Assembly: GCA_006503475.1 (NCBI GenBank)
Contig: RSEH01000067.1
Location: forward strand, 113,021 to 177,020
Length of the DNA stretch: 64,000 nt
Direction of reading: 5' to 3'
Origin: Stentor roeselii
Taxonomy: Eukaryota > Ciliophora > Heterotrichea > Heterotrichida > Stentoridae
Of the stretch, positions 36,542 through 44,789 are shown one piece after another (position 1 is the stretch's first letter; every line of letters starts with the position of its first letter). Below the pieces are notes generated by a model. The model had not been told where the DNA came from and did no database searches. It saw nothing but the letters and a program-made list of their open reading frames with translations. The position numbers and the translations under genes were made by a program.

Positions 36542-38332
36542 ATGTTTTCCCCTGACAAAAAACATAAACTTCCAGAGGTTCGTCGAAAGCTGTCGTTTTT
36601 ACTTCCAAAGACCATTCATCACGCTTATCAAAGTCTTCCTTTGACGACTTCAGAACTGAACCTATTCAAAGAACTTCCATCAATGCCTCGTGCAATTAAC
36701 TTTGAAGAGGTTTATGAGTTCAACTCTTCGCTTGTCCTGATTCCAAATATTCGACTTCAAACTTCATCAAGGAAAATGAGAAGTAGTGTGTCGATTGCTC
36801 CTCCTCCACGTGAACCTTCTGTGGACACTAGTCAAGAATTGAGCATTGAAGGGGTCGCTTCTCCGACGTATAGAAAAATTTATAAAAAAACTGAATTTGT
36901 CATGCCTGCCATCAAACCGCGGGCCCCGACTGTGAAAAAAGTATCAAAAACTGTTGTGCATAATGAGTCTTCTGTTAAAGAAATCATGTTTTGGAATTGG
37001 GTTAGTCTTTTTAGGTCAAGCAACGGATTCGAGGTTTATCCACATAAAGCACATTTTAAGTACTTTGTTGGAAAAGGAAATAATAGTAGTCTGGTTAATC
37101 AAATTTTGAAAAGTAGGTTTTGGTGGAGTAAGGTGGAAAATATTGAAGATGCTAATTTGGTTTGGACTCAGATTAAACATAAACCTACTTTTGAATCGAT
37201 GCTAACTTTTACAGAAAAGCTAGAAGTTCAACCCACAAAAGAAAACAAAGACAACAAACTCCCTCGAGCTGTACTTCTCGCAAATCAAGAAACCCTCGGA
37301 TTCAAATCAATAATCAGTTCCCAGTACTACATTAACGTGAAAAAGCATTATTTTATCCAATCAGAATCCACCAAGATCCACAACCATCTAAGCAACAACT
37401 CAAGTATATGCAACAAGAAAGAAATGTTCAAAAACATGAAAAAATTTTACGAAGCTCGAGATTTAAATGTATTCGAGAAGATGCCTCTAACTTTTCACAT
37501 CGAAACCGGTCCAACAGACCCTCAATTCCAATTATTTTCCTCAAATTTCGAAGAAGGTTCAATCTGGATAATAAAGCCAGGTGAGTCCACAAATCGAGGA
37601 AAAGGTATTAAAGTGAGTTCTTCATTAGGTGAGATAAAATCACTGATTTCAAGAAACACTGAAAACAGGACTTACATCGTTCAAAAGTACATCAGTAACC
37701 CGCTGCTTATTAACAAGAGAAAGTTCGATATTCGCTGTTACGCCCTGGTCACGACCTTCGCGGATCATGTCCAGGGTTATTTTTTTAAAGAAGGGTATCT
37801 TCGAACGTCCTGTAAAGAGTTCAACGTGAAGAACACGAAGGATAAGTTCATTCATCTGACTAATGACGCAGTGCAGAAGGACCATGAAGACTACGGCAAG
37901 TTTGAGTCAGGGAATAAACTCAGTTATTACGACTTTCAGAAGATTTTGAACTCTACTAACAGTAATCAAGACTTCTTCTCTCAGATGTTCCCTCAAATAG
38001 TTGATATTGTCAAGGATAGCATTGCTAGTGTCAAAAATATTGTCAATGATGAAGAAAAACTTCACTCTTTTGAGGTTCTTGGATATGACTTTATGATTGA
38101 TGAGGATTTTAAGGTTTGGCTTATTGAAATTAATACCAACCCTTGTCTTGAACTTAGCTCTTCTTATTTGAGTAAGATTATACCGGAAATGATTGATAAT
38201 AGCTTTAGGATCGCAATTGATCCTCTCTTTCCACCACCTGAAGGGCATAAGAAGTTTAAAAACTGGGCCAAAAATGTGAACTTGAATAATAAGTTCCAGT
38301 TGGTTTATAGCTCTTTAGCTGGGGAAATGTAA
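36542..38332 (+). CDS. Tubulin tyrosine ligase-like (TTLL) enzyme
   Basis: A 596-aa protein with an ATP-grasp TTL domain from about residue 190. Recognised blocks are WIIKPGESTNRGKGI (about 340-355), QKYISNPLLINKRKFDIRCYALVT, FIHLTNDAVQK and FMIDEDFKVWLIEINTNPCLE (about 517-538), which carry the ATP and metal contacts. TTLLs add Glu or Gly chains to tubulin (or other proteins) in cilia, basal bodies and cortical microtubules; the specific reaction cannot be told. The N-terminal 180 residues are polar and contain a Pro-rich stretch. It lies 119 bp after UAP56 on the same strand. Confidence 0.92.
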   Translation: MFSPDKKHKLPEVRRKLSFLLPKTIHHAYQSLPLTTSELNLFKELPSMPRAINFEEVYEFNSSLVLIPNIRLQTSSRKMRSSVSIAPPPREPSVDTSQELSIEGVASPTYRKIYKKTEFVMPAIKPRAPTVKKVSKTVVHNESSVKEIMFWNWVSLFRSSNGFEVYPHKAHFKYFVGKGNNSSLVNQILKSRFWWSKVENIEDANLVWTQIKHKPTFESMLTFTEKLEVQPTKENKDNKLPRAVLLANQETLGFKSIISSQYYINVKKHYFIQSESTKIHNHLSNNSSICNKKEMFKNMKKFYEARDLNVFEKMPLTFHIETGPTDPQFQLFSSNFEEGSIWIIKPGESTNRGKGIKVSSSLGEIKSLISRNTENRTYIVQKYISNPLLINKRKFDIRCYALVTTFADHVQGYFFKEGYLRTSCKEFNVKNTKDKFIHLTNDAVQKDHEDYGKFESGNKLSYYDFQKILNSTNSNQDFFSQMFPQIVDIVKDSIASVKNIVNDEEKLHSFEVLGYDFMIDEDFKVWLIEINTNPCLELSSSYLSKIIPEMIDNSFRIAIDPLFPPPEGHKKFKNWAKNVNLNNKFQLVYSSLAGEM

Positions 38333-38374
38333 AGTTTTGTTAATAAGCTGACTTAATAAGTAATATTTAAGGAT

Positions 38375-38548
38375 TTAGTCTTGAGGCTTCGATTCAATCA
38401 AAATCGGTACCTGAATCTCTTGTTTTAATTGACTTCTACTTTTTGAAATGCTCTGCTTTTGCATCAGTGACAAAGCCACAACAATAGAGTCATTTTTTAA
38501 GTTCTTCAAAGCGATTTCTTTTCTTCTAATAGACTCAACACTTTCCAT
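38375..38548 (-). CDS. Small unknown protein, 57 aa
   Basis: An ATG-to-stop frame of 57 codons on the minus strand, missed by a 60-aa cut-off. The protein begins MESVESIRRKEIALKNLKND and ends IESKPQD. It looks amphipathic and helical with normal amino-acid composition for a local gene, and a TTTATAATTAATATG promoter-like context precedes the ATG. Its stop converges on the TTLL gene (42 bp). It lies 58 bp from the next minus-strand gene. No homologue known. It could also be a chance frame. Confidence 0.5.
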   Translation of the reverse strand: MESVESIRRKEIALKNLKNDSIVVALSLMQKQSISKSRSQLKQEIQVPILIESKPQD

Positions 38549-38606
38549 ATTAATTATAAAAACAATTAACTAGTTTTAAACGAATAAATGAAAAATCAGA
38601 GCCAGT

Positions 38607-39302
38607 TCAACCTTCCGGTTGTTTTCTTTCTATCTCTAAGTCTTTCGACATGGAGAGATTATCAAGATCAAGTTCATCACCTGATCTAAAATCATGTACA
38701 CATGATTCAATATTTATGCAATCAGAAATATTGAAGGTTGAACTGGACTCAAACAAATCGTCTAAATCATGACTCAAAGGAGGGACACTATTAGTAGTCG
38801 AGCAAGTATCCGAAAATTTATCACTTTCAGAGTCATCAAACGTATTCGAATAGGTAGAATCTACGCATTTTTTCTTTTTAGCATTTTTTCCTTTATTTTC
38901 CAAGTATTCAAAAATTAACTTTACCAAATCGAAGTATATTCGATTTTTTTCATTATCAGCATCTTTAAAGATGATTTTTAACTTGAGCTCAAGTCGATTC
39001 ATCCAAGATGATAAATTTAAAAATTCGTTCTTTATCAAGAGCCAGGCTCCAGGGAATAAAGAAATTTCTTGAATAACCATCACTGCTTTTTTATTGAACT
39101 TTGTCTTTTTATTGTTTAGAGAACGAAGGCGTTCTTTAAGCTCGAAGGGTAGAAAGTCGAGATCCATTTCTAGGATACTGTTTGCGAAGGCTCTACATTT
39201 GTCATCAGCGAACTTCGCTGGTGAAAATGGTTTTTGATCTTTTTGGCAAAAATGTTTACAAATAAGGGAAAATTCCTTATTCTTTCGGCCTCTCACTGAC
39301 AT
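38607..39302 (-). CDS. Unknown protein, FADDK two-copy family, copy B
   Basis: A 231-aa protein, a diverged paralogue of the one at 17197-17850. Shared features are RGRK at the start, KFADDK (about residue 30), LPFELKERLRSLNNKK against LPLELCSQMKELNSIK, and WLLIKN against WVLIKN, then a Lys-rich stretch and an acidic, Ser/Thr-rich tail. The conserved part is about 130 residues, the tail is not conserved. The two genes lie 21 kb apart in opposite orientation. A TTATAATTATC element precedes the ATG. Function is unknown. Confidence 0.72.
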   Translation of the reverse strand: MSVRGRKNKEFSLICKHFCQKDQKPFSPAKFADDKCRAFANSILEMDLDFLPFELKERLRSLNNKKTKFNKKAVMVIQEISLFPGAWLLIKNEFLNLSSWMNRLELKLKIIFKDADNEKNRIYFDLVKLIFEYLENKGKNAKKKKCVDSTYSNTFDDSESDKFSDTCSTTNSVPPLSHDLDDLFESSSTFNISDCINIESCVHDFRSGDELDLDNLSMSKDLEIERKQPEG

Positions 39303-39928
39303 AGTATTGATAATTATAATGTTAAATCAAACAAATATTTCTTTGAGATAAAATATGCCGAACTTTTCAATATGGAAATACTTTTGGTAAGCCTATCGAG
39401 GAGTAAGTTGCTTAGGATTACTAGGATCTTCCTTGAACTTATTGCTTTAATGATTTAGAATTTCTGATCTGAAGAATTTAGATTGTCATGAAAAAATTTT
39501 ACTCTGGACTTACCCAGAGCCTGCACCTTTGCAGTTTCTGATGATTCTTTAATAAGTGTTGTTCAGTGATATCTTTAGATACAATATAGTCCAGATGTCA
39601 TCCAAGTATCCAGGAATCTTCGCATTTATGAATTAATTAAAGTTAATGTTGATAGTTCTATCAAGAAAAAATGAAAGAAAGGTAAAATCCAGTCCTCCAG
39701 TCTAAAATCCTCTAAAACCTGAACCATTCCTTCAATACTTAAAAATTCCTGAAATGCTAAAAATTTGTCATTCAACTACACCAAAAACTCCATAATAAAC
39801 CATCAAAACCTAAAAAATCCAAATTTCCAATCATTAAAATCTCTAAATTTCACCCTTCCCTCTTCCCTCTTTCCTCTTTCCCCTTCCTCTTCCCTCTTCC
39901 TCTTCCCTCTTCACTCCAATCTTACAAA
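39303..39928. other. Divergent intergenic region
   Basis: This separates the copy B gene and SRP19. It has an AT-rich left part, a minus-strand coding-like fragment at 39499-39627 (see findings), a C/A-rich right part, and a 60-bp pure pyrimidine tract at 39853-39912 directly before SRP19. No complete gene was seen. Confidence 0.5.
39853..39912 (+). repeat. 60-bp pure polypyrimidine tract
   Basis: Every base from 39853 to 39912 is C or T, arranged as irregular CCCTCTT/CCTCTT units. It lies 16 bp before the SRP19 ATG. Polypurine-polypyrimidine tracts can form triplex DNA and often lie in promoters. The minus-strand frame covering it encodes a low-complexity Glu/Arg/Gly run and is not thought to be a gene. 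Confidence 0.85.
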
Positions 39929-40333
39929 ATGAATATGGAACCTCCCAATGTGAAAACGTGGACAAGTATATACCCAGCATACCTAAATTCCAACCTAAAA
40001 CAATCAGAAGGTCGAAAAGTTTCAAAGTCAAAAGGAGTCTCAAACCCGACACTTCCAGAGATCTCAGAAGTTCTCTCATTTCTAAAGCTGCATCACTGCT
40101 TAGAAAACAAGGCATATCCACGAGACATCCTTCAAAGAGGTCGAATCCGAGTGAAGCTCTTCGACGACAACCACAAGCCACTGAACCTCGAGATAAAAAA
40201 CAGTAACCATTAAAAAGAGTCAGATCTTTTACGTCGTTTAGCCGAGTACATCCCTCGTTTAAAGTCTCGAGTCCAGAGCGAAGAAGTAAAAGTAGAACCA
40301 AAGAAGAAAAACAAGAAGAAAAAAAAGAACTAA
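39929..40333 (+). CDS. SRP19: SRP19, signal recognition particle 19-kDa subunit
   Basis: Splicing a 15-nt intron (40203-40217) gives 129 aa. The conserved start WTSIYPAYLNSNLKQSEGRKVSKSKGV matches animal SRP19 (CIYPAYLNNKKTIAEGRRI), and NPTLPEISEVL and RGRIRVKL follow. The second exon gives SDLLRRLAEYIPRLKSRVQS and a Lys-rich tail, also typical. SRP19 binds SRP RNA helices 6 and 8 and enables SRP54 loading, so it serves co-translational targeting to the ER. A polypyrimidine tract precedes it. It is followed 21 bp later by the DHHC gene on the same strand. Confidence 0.95.
40203..40217 (+). other. SRP19: 15-nt intron in SRP19
   Basis: GTAACCATTAAAAAG, containing the in-frame TAA that would end the first exon. 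Splicing joins LEIKN to KSDLLRRLAEYIPRLKSR, the conserved C-terminal helix of SRP19. Confidence 0.95.
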
Positions 40334-40354
40334 GCTTTATTCAATCTTATAAAT

Positions 40355-41317
40355 ATGTGTAAAAATCCTTCAAACCCCAAGAAATTCTTGGGAAGTGTCT
40401 TCGTGATGGCCGCTCTGTCATTTGTAGCACTTGTTTATTGGTTGTATCACAGTGTGACTCATAGTAAGTTCTATTCAGGTCCTGCAGGTGTGATTTGGTT
40501 TCATTCGGTCTTTTCGTTGTTTCTTCTCAGCTTCTTTCGGTGCAGTTTCAGTGAGCCTGGACAAGTTCCTCCTTATTGGGGCTTTCAAATGGGTGACTCT
40601 GAAGCGAAGCGAAAAAGATACTGCTTGATGTGTCACGTGTTTAAACCTGACAGATGCCATCATTGCTCCATCTGCAATCGCTGTGTGCTCAACATGGACC
40701 ATCATTGTCGTAAGTGTTAAGCAGCGTGGATTAATAACTGCATCGGGTTCTTTAACAGGAAGGTCTTTATCTTGATGCTCGGGTATTCTTTGCTTGCGGG
40801 TTATACAGTTCTTTGGACTGTTCTTCCTGTTCTTTTTGATTCTTTGTCACTTGCTGTTACTTCTGGGTCGTTTCAGTCATTTTCGCTTTTTTTCGTTATT
40901 TCTTCTGTCCTTTTAATGATGATTCTAATCACCTTGACTAAATTTTCTTATTTTCATGTGGGACTGGTCATTAAGAACTCGACGACTATTGAAACTTTAG
41001 AAAATAGTTACAATGGAAGATATAGTATTAGTTTTCATCGGAATTTCACTCAAGTCTTTGGAAATTCACCGATTTGGTGGATTTTTCCTTTTTATTTCCA
41101 GTCTGGAATGCCTGAAGGCGACGGAATCAACTGGTCCATGGTGGGAAATCTTTCTTTAAGCAGTGAAATCAACGTGGAAAGTGAGCCAAATGTGAAAGAA
41201 ATAAAAATGAAAAAAACAGTAGAACGTTCAGAAAAATTGATAGAAAACTCGAAAAGTCCTGTGGACTCTGAGACTGACACTTCTTTTATCAGGAATAACT
41301 TGAATGTATCGAATTAA
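40355..41317 (+). CDS. DHHC-type protein S-acyltransferase
   Basis: Splicing a 15-nt intron (40710-40724) gives 315 aa. The cysteine-rich domain reads [22 protein letters not shown] and [23 protein letters not shown]. The catalytic DHHC-PW is complete only after splicing, since the intron falls right after the catalytic Cys codon. Two hydrophobic segments precede it (about 12-35 and 50-65) and two follow (about 138-190), the usual four-TM arrangement. The enzyme attaches palmitate to Cys of other proteins at ER, Golgi or plasma membrane. Possible substrates with MGC or CaaX ends are encoded nearby. The charged tail is cytosolic. Confidence 0.95.
40710..40724 (+). other. 15-nt intron in DHHC gene
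   Basis: GTAAGTGTTAAGCAG with an in-frame TAA. Splicing joins MDHHC to [15 protein letters not shown], restoring the DHHC-PW motif exactly. Confidence 0.95.
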
Positions 41318-41325
41318 TCTTAATG

Positions 41326-43110
41326 TTAGTAAAGAAAATCGTCTAGATGTTGAAGAAGTGAATGTAAAGAGTCGAGGTAACTCACAGGCGAGACAAATGA
41401 AAAAATTGACTGACAAAAAGGACAGCGTTTTACTTCTGGTAAACATTTTCCACAGAAAACGTGATGACAGGGTGCAAGGAAAGAAACTTCTTGACTTTCA
41501 CTGCAACTCTTGCAGATCATTTTAGATTTCAGCTCTTTTATGAGGTCTATCAGGTTTTTTTCTTTTACTACTTGAAGAGGTTTTTCTTGATTTTCCTTTA
41601 AAAGTTTTTCAATGATTTCGTTTTTGCTGGTTAGAAGTGCTTTGTAGTAGTCTTGAGTTTTTCTTAACTTTTCTATTTCAACTATTTGTCCAGCAGCGAT
41701 TTCTTCAGAAAGTCTTGCTCGGTTGATACTTCGAAGGACTTCTTCCTTGGTGAAGCTGCTGAGGTCTTCGTTATAGTCCCTCAAAGTAAGAGATTTTTTT
41801 AGTTTGAGACTTTCAGCTTGGTTTACTTGTGACAAGAGTTTTATTTGATCGATTTTTTCTAGCAAGTCTTGAATGTTCTCATGGTAAGTTTGTTCTTTTT
41901 TAGTAAATTGCTGCCTTTGCATCTCGATGATGTATTTCAAAGAATCGATTTTTTCGAAGTTTTTTTTTATTTCGTCTGTTAATTCGAAATTTTGAAGTTC
42001 GAGTGATTCTAGTTTCGTGGTTTTTATTTCGAGTTTTTCGATGTTTTCTGAAAGGACTGAGGATTTTTCCTTACTTTCAATGAAAAGTTCTAATAACTGC
42101 TGATGTTTCTCCTTTAGTGCCTCGTGGTTGAAGTCGAGTTTTTTGTAGTCTCTTTTTAAGTTTGATAGTTCTAGCTCGAGGTCTTTCATGTTTTCTGCTT
42201 GGCGTCGTTTAAGCGTTTCATTTCTGTTGATGATTTCTTGGAGTTGGTCTAATGCTTCAGTTTTTAGTTTCAAGTTGCTTTTTAGATCATTTATCACTTT
42301 TTCTGAAGTGAGAAGAGAGTTTTTCACTTCGTTTTGAACTTCTTCAGTTTGGGTTTTTAATTTTGTTTTAGAAGTTTTTACTTTTTCTATCTTTTTTGAG
42401 AGGTCTTGTGCGTAGGACTTTAGGCTTGAGTTTTCGGTTGCTAAGGAATTTATTTCTTGCTTTAATGAATGATGAAGATGCTTTTCTTGTTTTTCTTTTG
42501 ATTTGATTATTTCTTGAGCTTTGGTTAGTTCGGTTTGAAGCTTTTGGATCGTTTCAGTTATGATATGAATCTGCTCGTTTTCTTTTTCTATTAAACTTGG
42601 GTCTTCTGTTGAGATTGAAGGGTAAAACATTTCTTGTGATAGGTCCAAATGCAAGGACTTTTCTAAGGATGCTAAAACCGATTTATGATAATTCAAAGTA
42701 TTGTTCTAATTTTTAATTACGCTTTTAGTTAACTCTGCCTTCAAGTTAGACACTTCACTCTTCCAGTATGTGAGGACTGTATCATGTATTTCAACTACAT
42801 TACTTTCTTCTAAGATAGATAAAGTAGGGCTTTTTATTAGTAAGTTACCTTCATCAGCACATAACTTGACTGATAATTTCTTCTTTTCATTTGATTTGGG
42901 TGAAGCGATGTCCATTGTAGATGGGTTCTTTTGTGTTGTTTTTGGATCACGAGGGGATTCGGATGTATTAAGAAAATATCTCTGTGATAGTCTTTTCGTG
43001 GAGTTTATGTTTGGAAGCTTTGGCCGGTGCAAGGTTGAAATTTTAGTCTCAAGCTTGGGAGAAAGACTTTTAACAGGAGATATTAAACCTTCTTGTTTGC
43101 CTACCCGCAT
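41326..43110 (-). CDS. Coiled-coil protein with C-terminal RING finger
   Basis: Splicing a 15-nt intron (42706-42720) fuses two open frames into 589 aa. Residues 1-125 are polar and Ser/Pro-rich. Residues 130-530 form a long, nearly unbroken coiled coil (for example ILEKENEQIHIITETIQKLQ-like and EELQTEVQ-like heptads). The C-terminus holds a C3HC4 RING: CKSCSESQEVSFLAPCHHVFCGKCL...KRCPFCQSIF, with Cys and His ligands in order. It is likely an E3 ubiquitin ligase that acts as a dimer or oligomer; the substrate is unknown. It converges on the DHHC gene with 8 bp between stops. Confidence 0.85.
42706..42720 (-). other. 15-nt intron in RING/coiled-coil gene
   Basis: Sense strand GTAATTAAAAATTAG with in-frame TAA and TAG. 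Splicing is phase 0 and joins ELTKS to NNTLNYHKSVLASLEKSLH. The second exon has its own upstream frame but no better start, which supports one gene. Confidence 0.8.
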
Positions 43111-43701
43111 TTATAGTTAATTAAACTTATTTAACTGAATTTAATAGATAGTATTAGAATTTTTTTTATACCTTTTGCTATAGTCATTTTGTTTGCTAGG
43201 TTTAACAGAAGGAAAATTAAAAGATTAGGCATTTTTTAATGTTTTATTCAATATGCAACTTTGGTAACAAGAATAGAATATATTAGGATTTAAGTGGAAG
43301 GAATGAATATTTTGTGAAGTAATTAAAGTTTTTAGTCACTATACAATCTTATCAAAATTTCAACATAATTGTGTTTTATTAGTAAAAATTTTAACTTTTT
43401 GATATTTTTAGATCATAGACAAAAAAACCTTCGATATTTTCTTAGTCAATTAAATTCTCTTATAAAAATCACAGTGATCTTATTCAAAAATCAACCAATT
43501 CTCCAACCCTAGCAAATAAAATCTCTTTGAAAACAAAATACTACATTCACTAAAACTAATCATAAAATAATAGAAATTTTTATTAAATCTTGGTAATTAA
43601 ACTATTTATGCTAAATATCAACATTAGAAAATTTCAATTTCTTACAATAATTCAAAAATAGCTTTTAACTTTACATTACTGGCTGAGGTTAAATATTAAA
43701 T
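43111..43701. other. Intergenic, AT-rich, no gene seen
   Basis: This separates two divergent genes and is AT-rich throughout. No reading frame with coding character, RNA gene or repeat was recognised. Confidence 0.5.
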
Positions 43702-43911
43702 ATGGGATGTCTTCCAGGGAAACCCAAAGCGCTCATCACTCACGACATGTCAGGAGTTCAGAAGTTCAACAGACAACTTCTACAAGCTAGAAATAGAAGA
43801 GAAGCGGATAACGCAAGGAAAGAAATTTATTCCTATAAGGATTTAAAAGTTCCTCAATTGGATTTGATGAGCAACATGCTATACACAAATCGACTGAAGC
43901 TTAAAGTATAA
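43702..43911 (+). CDS. Small protein with MGC acylation start
   Basis: A 69-aa protein beginning MGCLPGKPK. Gly2 and Cys3 fit N-myristoylation plus palmitoylation, so it probably attaches to a membrane. The rest is basic and helical (VQKFNRQLLQARNRREADNARKEIYSYK) with no recognised domain. Coding character is supported by composition and by a strong ATG context (AAATATGGG). TAA stop. No intron could extend it. Confidence 0.6.
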   Translation: MGCLPGKPKALITHDMSGVQKFNRQLLQARNRREADNARKEIYSYKDLKVPQLDLMSNMLYTNRLKLKV

Positions 43912-44789
43912 GGCCGGATTTTTTCTAGATCTTAATATTAAAATTTGCCTAACTTTAGGATTTAGCTCTGATTCAAAGTGTAAATTGATGATTATTTTTT
44001 CATTTTCCAAGAAATTACTGAGTTTAAGTGGTTTCACTTGCAGAGAGGTGATTATTTCCAAATGAAGTTAAGGGTATTTTTTTACATGTGAAATTAAAGC
44101 GTGATTATTTCAAATGAAATCGAAAAGTTGTTGTTTCGAAATGAGATCAAAGGTAATTATTTCAAAGTCAAATGAAGGGTATTTATTTGTTCATAAAAAT
44201 TGGTTATTTCCAAATGAAATCAAAGGAAAGTTAGTTCGAAATATGATCAAAGGGTAGTTATTCCTAATCAAATCAAAGATTTTTTTTTTCAAAGTGAAAT
44301 CAAAGGTTTATTATTTCAAAATGAAATCAAAGGATAATTAACTCGAAACGATTAAAGGCGACTGGAAATAGATTAATTAAGTAAATAAGCAATATTATCA
44401 CACTGGACACTTGGAAACACTCAAGACTAATATCAAATAGTTTAATCTAATCGATTTTTCTAATTCATTCGCCTAAATTTTTTGATTATTACTTACTCGC
44501 AAAAAATTCGAAAACTTATGCTTCTCAAGGCCAATCGAAAGGCAAAGAAACTTGCATCAACCCTTTGCTTCAACTAATTTATCTAAAAAGATTTTCCTAT
44601 TAAGGATATCCTCAAACATATTTAAAATAACTTTAAAGAAATCAATATTAAACCTTGTAAAAATCCAATAAATTTCCTTAAATATCCATCAAATCTTCTC
44701 ATAAATCCTACTTAAATAAAAATATTCCATGCCCAAAAATTTCCTGATATTCCAAAGTTATCTTCCCTTCTCACTCTAATTAAATAAAA
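43912..44789. other. Intergenic region with a degenerate repeat array
   Basis: This lies between two plus-strand genes. The left part is G-richer and includes the repeat array at 44048-44358. The right part (44470-44789) is C/A-rich before the next gene, the usual pattern. No gene was seen. Confidence 0.5.
44048..44358 (+). repeat. Degenerate tandem array of about 26-bp units
   Basis: About twelve imperfect copies of a unit near TNATTATTTCAAAATGAAATCAAAGG follow one another. Copies differ in length (20-28 bp) and in single bases. Many carry the inverted repeat TTTCnnnnGAAA, so single strands could form small hairpins. Confidence 0.75.

Noticed and set aside
39843-40301. 152-codon minus-strand frame over SRP19
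   Set aside because: SRP19 on the plus strand is certain after splicing; the minus frame ends in low-complexity residues from the pyrimidine tract.
44048-44358. CRISPR-like array
   Set aside because: Units are degenerate, contiguous and lack unique spacers, and the genome is eukaryotic.
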